Source: DASZMJ01 sp035551935
GTDB lineage: Bacteria > Planctomycetota > Planctomycetia > Isosphaerales > Isosphaeraceae
Length of the DNA: 10,986 nucleotides
Direction: 5' to 3'
Assembly (NCBI GenBank): GCA_035551935.1
Contig: DASZMJ010000131.1
Location: 1 to 10,986, forward strand
Positions 6,611 to 10,986 of the stretch are shown in pieces. The notes under the pieces were generated by a model, which was not told where the DNA came from, made no database searches, and worked only from the letters and a program-made list of their open reading frames with translations. The stretch's first letter is position 1, and the number at the start of each line of letters is the position of its first letter. The position numbers and the translations under genes are program-made.

Positions 6611-7093
6611 ATGGCCCGCAAAGATGCAGCATTGCTCCGACTCCATTCGCGGCTGGTGGCCCGGCGCGACGCGCTCCGGAAGGCCCTCAGCGGCGACCTC
6701 GATAGCCTTCGGGAAGTCGCCTCGTTGCACGTCGTCGGCGACAACGTGGACCAGGCCGTCGACACCGCCAACGACGAGATCAGCTCGCAGTTGGCCGAGA
6801 TCGAGAGCCGCGAACTCGAGCAGATCGAGCGGGCCCTCAAGCGGATCGTGGCCGGCGTCTACGGCCGCTGCGAGTATTGCGGCGGCAAGATCGCCGAGGC
6901 GCGGATCAACGCGTTGCCGTACACGAACACCTGCATCGACTGCCAGCGCGAGAACGAGCGCGGCGGCTTCGGCGGCGGCCGCATCGACGAGTCCCGCTGG
7001 GCCAAGGTCTTCGCGAAGCCGCTCGACGACGATGGCGACGGCGACGTCAACCTCAGCGACTTCGAGATGGACCTGACCGAGACCGGGCGCTAA
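6611..7093 (+). CDS. DksA/TraR-type zinc-finger protein with EF-hand-like tail
   Basis: A 160-residue protein of the DksA/TraR C4 zinc-finger family, whose members bind the RNA polymerase secondary channel and tune transcription, often with ppGpp. ATG 6611 follows GGAGG by six bases; an in-frame TTG just before is less likely. The N-terminal 80 residues are a helical coiled-coil with the segment DTANDEISSQLAEIE. The zinc finger is complete: Cys87-x2-Cys90 (RCEYCGGKI) and Cys108-x2-Cys111 (TCIDCQ). After a Gly-rich joint (GGFGGGR), the C-terminus carries an acidic loop at 139-150 (DDDGDGDVNLSD) that matches an EF-hand/dockerin calcium loop, which is not a usual part of this family. It appears monocistronic, closed by a strong terminator. 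The family call is firm; whether it acts as a true DksA is inferred. Confidence 0.92.
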   Translation: MARKDAALLRLHSRLVARRDALRKALSGDLDSLREVASLHVVGDNVDQAVDTANDEISSQLAEIESRELEQIERALKRIVAGVYGRCEYCGGKIAEARINALPYTNTCIDCQRENERGGFGGGRIDESRWAKVFAKPLDDDGDGDVNLSDFEMDLTETGR

Positions 7094-7117
7094 GCCCGCT
7101 TCCCCTTTCCGACCCTC

Positions 7118-7164
7118 GCGGAGGCCGCCTGCCCGACCCGGGCGAGGCGGCCTCCGCCATTTTT
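7118..7164 (+). terminator. Intrinsic terminator after the DksA-like gene
   Basis: A 13-bp perfect stem (GCGGAGGCCGCCT at 7118-7130 with its complement at 7145-7157) and a 14-nt loop, followed by CATTTTT (five T at 7160-7164). It begins 24 bases after the stop codon and separates this gene from the following operon. Confidence 0.9.
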
Positions 7165-7165
7165 C

Positions 7166-7178
7166 TGTCATTATGACA
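7166..7178. promoter_or_regulatory. 13-bp palindrome TGTCATTATGACA, candidate operator
   Basis: Perfect 6-bp arms around a central T, lying right after the terminator and about 65 bases upstream of the -35 element of the protease operon. A second, weaker hairpin (CCACCCGC / GCGGGTGG, 7200-7228) lies between it and the promoter. No regulator family is assigned. Confidence 0.35.
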
Positions 7179-7242
7179 CCAGAAACCTGCCGCGAGGGGC
7201 CACCCGCCCTCCCCGGAGTCGCGGGTGGGAGTTCGACGCTCT

Positions 7243-7272
7243 TTGACGACGGCGGCGACCGGGAGGTATATT
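7243..7272 (+). promoter_or_regulatory. Sigma70-type promoter of the protease-trpD operon
   Basis: TTGACG (7243-7248), an 18-base spacer, then TATATT (7267-7272). Five of six bases match consensus in each box, and the TATATT is a rare A/T-rich hexamer here. Transcription would start near 7280, giving a leader of about 45 bases before ATG 7326. Confidence 0.75.
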
Positions 7273-7325
7273 GGACCGGGCCGGGTTCGACGGCCCGAGC
7301 CATCGGCGTGGAGCCGCAACTGACC

Positions 7326-8888
7326 ATGTCCCGCACCACTTCGCCGCTCGTGCCGGTCGCGATGCTCGCGGCCGGCGTGGCCCTGGGCCTGGGCCTCGAC
7401 CGCGTCCTGACCGCACCCCGCGCCGCCCGTGCCGTCGCGGCCCCCGCCGGGGCTGGCGACGACGCCCCCTCGGCACCCCCACGCGGGCCGCAAGGCCGGG
7501 GGGATGAGGACGAGATCTATCGCCAACTGGCGAAGCAGTACGACCGGTTCGAGCCGGTCAACCGGACGTTCGAGCTCGTCTCCCGCGCCGTCAGCCCGGC
7601 GGTGGTGCACATCGTCGCCAAGAAGGCGAGCCGACACAACGACGGCTCGCTGTCGAAGTTCGACGAGACCGGCTCGGGCGTCATCGTCCGCGGCGCGCCG
7701 GGGCGGACGCTCTACGTGTTGACGAATCACCACGTCGTCGTCGGCGCCGCGACCAAGGACATCCACATCCGCCTGCTCGACGGCCGGGTGATCCACCCCG
7801 ACCGCATCTGGTCCGACACCAAGGCCGACATCGCCGTCTTGAAGCTCGGCCGCGACGACCTGCCGGCCGCCCGGTTGGGCAACTCGGACGACCTGGCCGT
7901 CGGCACGTGGGTGCTGGCGCTGGGGAGCCCCTTCGGCCTGACCCACTCGGTCAGCCAGGGGATCATCAGCGCCCGGGGCCGCCACGAGAAGGAGCTGGAG
8001 GACGAGGGGGTCGAGAACCAGGACTTCCTCCAGACCGACGCGGCGATCAACCCGGGCAACTCGGGCGGTCCGCTGGTCAACCTGAAAGGGGAGGTCGTCG
8101 GCATCAACACGGCGATCGCCACGAGCCACAACGGCAGCGAGGGGGTCGGCTTCTCGATCCCGATCAACCTGGCGCGCTGGATCATGGACCAGCTCGTCGC
8201 GCGGGGCCGGGTCAGCCGCGGGGCGATGGGCGTGGACCTCGACGACCTCCGGCCCGACACGGCCTCGGCGCTCGGCCTGGCCAACCCGCGCGGGGCGCAG
8301 ATCCTCGAGGTCCACCGCGACTCGCCCGCCGACCGCGCCGGCCTGCACAACCTCGACGTGGTCCTGCGGTTTAACGGCGTCGAGGTCGTGGATTTGAATC
8401 ACCTGATCAACCTCGTCTCGATGGCACCGATCGGCCAGCCGGCGGAGGTCGTGATCTGGCGCGACCGCAAGGAGCACGTCCATTCGGTCGTCGTCGCCGA
8501 CCGCGACCGCGTGCTGGCGCAGGCCCCGCCCGAGCCGATGGCCCGGTCGCCGCGGCCGGGGTCGAGCCCGTCGGCGGTCTCGTCGACGGCCACGGCCCAC
8601 GCGCTCGGCCTGGAACTGGTGACGATCGACGCCGCGGCGACGGCCCGGCAACTCGGCCTGCCCGACTCCTGGCGCGGGGTGGCGATCGTGGTCGTCGAGC
8701 CCGACAGCCCGCTGGCCGGCGCCTGCCGGCCGCTCGACGTCATCACGAGCCTCAACGGCCGGACCGTCCGCGGCGCCGACGAGGTCGCCCGCGCGTTGGG
8801 ACGGCCGGCGGGCCAGGCGACGTTGGAGGTCGCCCTCCAGCGGCTCGTCGCCGGCGCCCGCCAGCGCCTGACGGTCCGGGTCCCCTGA
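7326..8888 (+). CDS. HtrA/DegP-like serine protease with two PDZ domains
   Basis: A 520-residue envelope quality-control protease. Residues 1-40 carry a signal peptide or anchor (LVPVAMLAAGVALGLGL) followed by an Ala/Pro linker. The trypsin-like domain (about 78-290) shows TGSGVIV, then the catalytic triad: His136 in TNHHVVV, Asp168 in KADIAVLKL and Ser246 in NPGNSGGPLV. PDZ1 begins near 298 (RGAMGVDLDD...) and includes SPADRAGLHNLDVVLRFNG. A divergent second PDZ (about 425-515) contains DSPLAGACRPLDVITSLNG. ATG 7326 is chosen because it starts the signal peptide and follows the promoter; the frame is open upstream to 7173, across the promoter, which is unlikely to be translated. Ribosome site weak (GGAG about 13 bases upstream). 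The stop overlaps trpD by one base (TGATG). Confidence 0.93.
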   Translation: MSRTTSPLVPVAMLAAGVALGLGLDRVLTAPRAARAVAAPAGAGDDAPSAPPRGPQGRGDEDEIYRQLAKQYDRFEPVNRTFELVSRAVSPAVVHIVAKKASRHNDGSLSKFDETGSGVIVRGAPGRTLYVLTNHHVVVGAATKDIHIRLLDGRVIHPDRIWSDTKADIAVLKLGRDDLPAARLGNSDDLAVGTWVLALGSPFGLTHSVSQGIISARGRHEKELEDEGVENQDFLQTDAAINPGNSGGPLVNLKGEVVGINTAIATSHNGSEGVGFSIPINLARWIMDQLVARGRVSRGAMGVDLDDLRPDTASALGLANPRGAQILEVHRDSPADRAGLHNLDVVLRFNGVEVVDLNHLINLVSMAPIGQPAEVVIWRDRKEHVHSVVVADRDRVLAQAPPEPMARSPRPGSSPSAVSSTATAHALGLELVTIDAAATARQLGLPDSWRGVAIVVVEPDSPLAGACRPLDVITSLNGRTVRGADEVARALGRPAGQATLEVALQRLVAGARQRLTVRVP

Positions 8889-9946
8889 TGGCCGACCCGT
8901 TGATCGAGGCCCTGGCGGCCCTCGGCTCGGGCCGCGACCTCGCGGCCGACGAGGCCCGTCGGGCCGTCGCCGCGATCATGGACGGCGCCGCCGGCGACGT
9001 CGCCATCGCCGCCTTCCTGACCGCACTACGCGTCCGCGGCGAGACCGCCGACGCCCTCGACGGCGCCGTCGCGGCCGTCCGCGAGCGGATGACCCCGCTG
9101 GAGCCGGGGCCGGACACCCCCCCGCTGCTCGACACCTGCGGCACCGGCGGCGACGGGGCGCAGACGGTCAACGTCTCGACCGCCACGGCGATCGTCGTCG
9201 CGGCCTGCGGCGTGCCGGTGGCCAAGCACGGCAACCGCTCGGCCTCGGGCAACTCCGGCAGCGCGGAGGTCCTGGCCGAGCTGGGCGTGGCCGTCGAGGC
9301 CGAGCCGGCCGTGCTCCGGCGCTGCCTGGCCGAGCTGGGCATCGCCTTCCTCTTCGCGCCCCGGTTCCACCCCGCGTTGCGGCTGGCGGCGACGGCGCGG
9401 AAGCAGTTGCCGTTCCGGACCCTCTTCAACCTCGTCGGCCCGCTGGCCAACCCGGCTCGGCCGTCGTATCAGCTCGTCGGCGTCGCGGGCGAGCGGCCGG
9501 CGGCTCTGGTGGCCGAGGTCCTGGCCCGCTCCCAGGTCCGCCGCGCGGCGGTCGTCGCCGGCCACGACGGGCTCGACGAGGTGACGCTCGCCGGCCCGAC
9601 CCGCGTCCTCTGGGTCGAAGCCGGCCGGGTCGAGGCGCGATCGTGGACCCCGGCCGACTTCGGCCTGCCCGTCGTCGTCGCCTCGATGCTCCGCGTCGCC
9701 GGCCCCGCGCACTCGGCCGACCTGATCCGCCGCCTCCTCGCCGCCGAGCCCGGCCCCGTCCGCGACGTCGTCCTCGCCAACGCCGCCGCCGCGCTGCTCG
9801 TGGCCGGTCGCGTCGCGACCTTATCCGAGGGCGTCGCCCGCGCCGCGGCGGCCATCGACTCCGGGGCCGCGGGGCGTATCATGGAGCGATGGCGGGCCCT
9901 GAGCCGCGGCGGCGAGCCGCCGCCCGACGGAGGATCGACCCCATGA
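8888..9946 (+). CDS. trpD: Anthranilate phosphoribosyltransferase
   Basis: Catalyses the second step of tryptophan synthesis, joining anthranilate to PRPP to give phosphoribosyl-anthranilate in the cytoplasm. The 352-residue length fits the family. Diagnostic motifs are present: CGTGGDG at 84-90 (PRPP/phosphate loop), KHGNRSASGNSGSAEVL from Lys113 (anthranilate/PRPP site), FNLVGPLANPARPSYQLVGV, and GHDGLDE at 225-231 with the metal-binding Asp-Glu pair (Asp230/Glu231). ATG 8888 overlaps the protease stop by one base, and its own stop overlaps the next gene by ATGA. No other trp gene is in the window, so this copy is separate from any trp operon. Expression probably depends on the upstream promoter and translational coupling. 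Confidence 0.97.
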   Translation: MADPLIEALAALGSGRDLAADEARRAVAAIMDGAAGDVAIAAFLTALRVRGETADALDGAVAAVRERMTPLEPGPDTPPLLDTCGTGGDGAQTVNVSTATAIVVAACGVPVAKHGNRSASGNSGSAEVLAELGVAVEAEPAVLRRCLAELGIAFLFAPRFHPALRLAATARKQLPFRTLFNLVGPLANPARPSYQLVGVAGERPAALVAEVLARSQVRRAAVVAGHDGLDEVTLAGPTRVLWVEAGRVEARSWTPADFGLPVVVASMLRVAGPAHSADLIRRLLAAEPGPVRDVVLANAAAALLVAGRVATLSEGVARAAAAIDSGAAGRIMERWRALSRGGEPPPDGGSTP

Positions 9947-10398
9947 TCTCGACCAGCTCCATCCCGGCCGCCTTGCTCCTGCTCAAGGACTGGCAGGCCG
10001 TCGCCGCCATCGACATCAGGAACTCCCCGCTGCTGACGCCCGAGTTCGCCACCGAGTTCCGCCACGCCGTCGGCAACGACGGCTCGCGTTATTCGTTCCC
10101 CTTCTATCTCCTCGTCTCCCAGGAGCACGGCTACCTCTGGGACAAGGCGACCCTCGGCCAGCCCGACGCCCCGCCCACGATCGACCTCCCGATGGCCACG
10201 ATCCTGAAGAACTACAGCCGCGCCGACGACCCCGATCGACGGCTCTCGTCGGAGGCCATGTTCTGGCGGATCTTCCGCTGGCTCCTCGACCTGACGCTCG
10301 AGCGTCGCGAGTCCTTGAAGGACGTCGCCCCGTCGGCCACGCTCACGGCCTTCCTGCGGGCGGTCGAGGGGGGGATCGTCCAGCCGGGCGAGGCGTGA
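9943..10398 (+). CDS. Unknown 151-residue protein between trpD and the PIN gene
   Basis: No family recognised. ATG 9943 lies in the ATGA overlap with trpD and is preceded by GGAGG about 9 bases upstream, so the start is well supported. The protein appears soluble, with a hydrophobic N-terminal helix (SIPAALLLLKDW), a central aromatic-rich part (SRYSFPFYLLVSQEHGYLW) and a C-terminal helical part with MFWRIFRWLLDLTLERR. There is no signal peptide, metal site or DNA-binding motif. Its stop overlaps the PIN gene start by one base (TGATG), so the two are probably made together; it could be a partner or antitoxin-like protein of the nuclease, but that is inference from position alone. Confidence 0.85.
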   Translation: MISTSSIPAALLLLKDWQAVAAIDIRNSPLLTPEFATEFRHAVGNDGSRYSFPFYLLVSQEHGYLWDKATLGQPDAPPTIDLPMATILKNYSRADDPDRRLSSEAMFWRIFRWLLDLTLERRESLKDVAPSATLTAFLRAVEGGIVQPGEA

Positions 10399-10925
10399 TG
10401 ATCATCTACGCGGAATCGAACCTCGTCCTCGAGCTCGCGCTCGATCAGGAGCAGGCGGATGCCGCTCGGCGAATCGTCGAGCTTGCCGAGGCCGGCCGGG
10501 TCGCATTGGTCCTGCCCGCGGTGGCACTCAGTGAACCCTTCTCCAACCTCGCGTACCGCCAGCGCGAACGCCGGCGGATCATCGGCGAAATCCAGCGCGA
10601 GCGGGCCCAACTCCAGAGATCTGCCATGCACCGGCACTTGGCCGTCGCACTCGCTGAGATCAGCGATCGATGGGATTCGTTGGCGAACGTAGAGGACGTT
10701 GCCCTCAATGTCGTCGCGGCGCGCCTGTTCAGGACGGCCGGGTTGCTGCCGATCGATTCCCACGTATTCGAAGCCGGGTTGGAATACCAGGTGAAATACG
10801 AGCTCCGGCCACAGGACGCGATCATCTATGCCTCGATCGTCGCGGATCTAAGCGGGTCCGCAAAAGAGAATTCACAAGACCGATCTCAGCCAGAACTCCT
10901 CGGACCGGACTCCTGCCTTCCGTAG
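10398..10925 (+). CDS. PIN-like nuclease domain protein, C-terminus possibly altered
   Basis: A 175-residue protein with the PIN (VapC-like RNase) layout. The N-terminal strand is IIYAESNLVLELAL with Glu6 where many PIN proteins have Asp. A second acidic site is in AVALSEPF (Glu46), and a third in LRPQDAIIYASIVADL (Asp140). PIN proteins cleave RNA using 3-4 acidic residues and a metal. After VADL the expected last strand with an Asn/Asp-rich acidic motif is not seen; instead a hydrophilic tail (GSAKENSQDRS...) runs to the stop and overlaps the convergent gene. ATG 10398 is preferred; GTG 10395 is also in frame. Its codons, especially near the end, are less GC-rich than its neighbours. It may be a toxin of a TA pair with the upstream gene or a degraded copy. 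Confidence 0.75.
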   Translation: MIIYAESNLVLELALDQEQADAARRIVELAEAGRVALVLPAVALSEPFSNLAYRQRERRRIIGEIQRERAQLQRSAMHRHLAVALAEISDRWDSLANVEDVALNVVAARLFRTAGLLPIDSHVFEAGLEYQVKYELRPQDAIIYASIVADLSGSAKENSQDRSQPELLGPDSCLP

Positions 10926-10986
10926 GGCGTCCTCCGGCGAGAGGCCGTAGAGGTGGCGAAGGAAGCGATCCACTTGCTCGTCGATC
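10872..10986 (-). CDS. 3' end of a leftward gene, partial, function unknown
   Basis: The minus strand reads 37 codons to TGA at 10872-10874. It begins IDEQVDRFLRHLYGLSPEDA and ends in SVL, with typical high third-position GC and a helix-rich composition. The start lies beyond the window. It is convergent with the PIN gene and overlaps its last 54 bases; the coding look of this strand suggests the PIN tail is the less natural reading. No family recognised. Confidence 0.6.
   Translation of the reverse strand, partial: IDEQVDRFLRHLYGLSPEDALRKAGVRSEEFWLRSVL

Noticed and set aside
7200..7228. Hairpin CCACCCGC / GCGGGTGG considered as a second terminator
   Set aside because: No T-run follows on either strand and the loop is long; it may be incidental in GC-rich DNA.
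7053..8651. 532-codon minus-strand frame opposite the protease gene
   Set aside because: Antisense shadow of the HtrA-like gene, whose catalytic triad and PDZ motifs are unmistakable.

Overview
The window is very GC-rich DNA whose genes overlap tightly. It looks like a chromosome segment of a planctomycete, perhaps an Isosphaeraceae-like genus. The grounds are the GC content, a PEP-CTERM secreted protein, a zinc-ribbon/membrane protein with a highly charged linker, an HtrA-like protease and the density of IS elements. This assignment is inference; no rRNA or other taxonomic marker is present.

Positions 1-2890 form an insertion-sequence graveyard. A near-complete IS701-family element (1-1375) has perfect 16-bp ends and a TTAA flank on the right. 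Its transposase appears to switch frame near the C-terminus at a T5C5 run. Next comes a leftward 33-codon orphan reading frame, then a second IS (1651-2865) with 18-bp inverted repeats and an 8-bp target duplication (one mismatch). The second transposase is broken by an exact 20-bp tandem duplication. Removing the second IS restores a perfect 16-bp-stem, 7-nt-loop palindrome, so it landed in a hairpin loop.

Positions 2890-4370 hold a small predicted membrane protein and, convergent with it, a PEP-CTERM secreted protein. A good sigma70-type promoter lies before the next rightward genes.

Positions 4369-6254 hold two translationally coupled genes of unknown function: a TTG-initiated zinc-ribbon protein with one membrane span, and an exported protein with a TPR-like region.

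Positions 6255-7165 hold a 356-bp non-coding stretch with three phased TCGAAAG heptamers, then a DksA/TraR-type zinc-finger protein with an unusual EF-hand-like C-terminal loop, closed by a strong intrinsic terminator.

Positions 7166-10925 look like one operon behind a clear promoter (TTGACG-18-TATATT): an HtrA-like protease with two PDZ domains, trpD (anthranilate phosphoribosyltransferase), an unknown 151-residue protein and a PIN-like nuclease. Each of these overlaps the next by 1-4 bases. The last two could be a small two-gene module. The final ~115 bases carry the 3' end of a leftward gene that overlaps the PIN gene tail.

No rRNA, tRNA, CRISPR array or riboswitch was recognised. The best leads for new biology are the EF-hand-tailed DksA-like protein, the unknown/PIN gene pair coupled to trpD, and the IS inserted into a hairpin loop.
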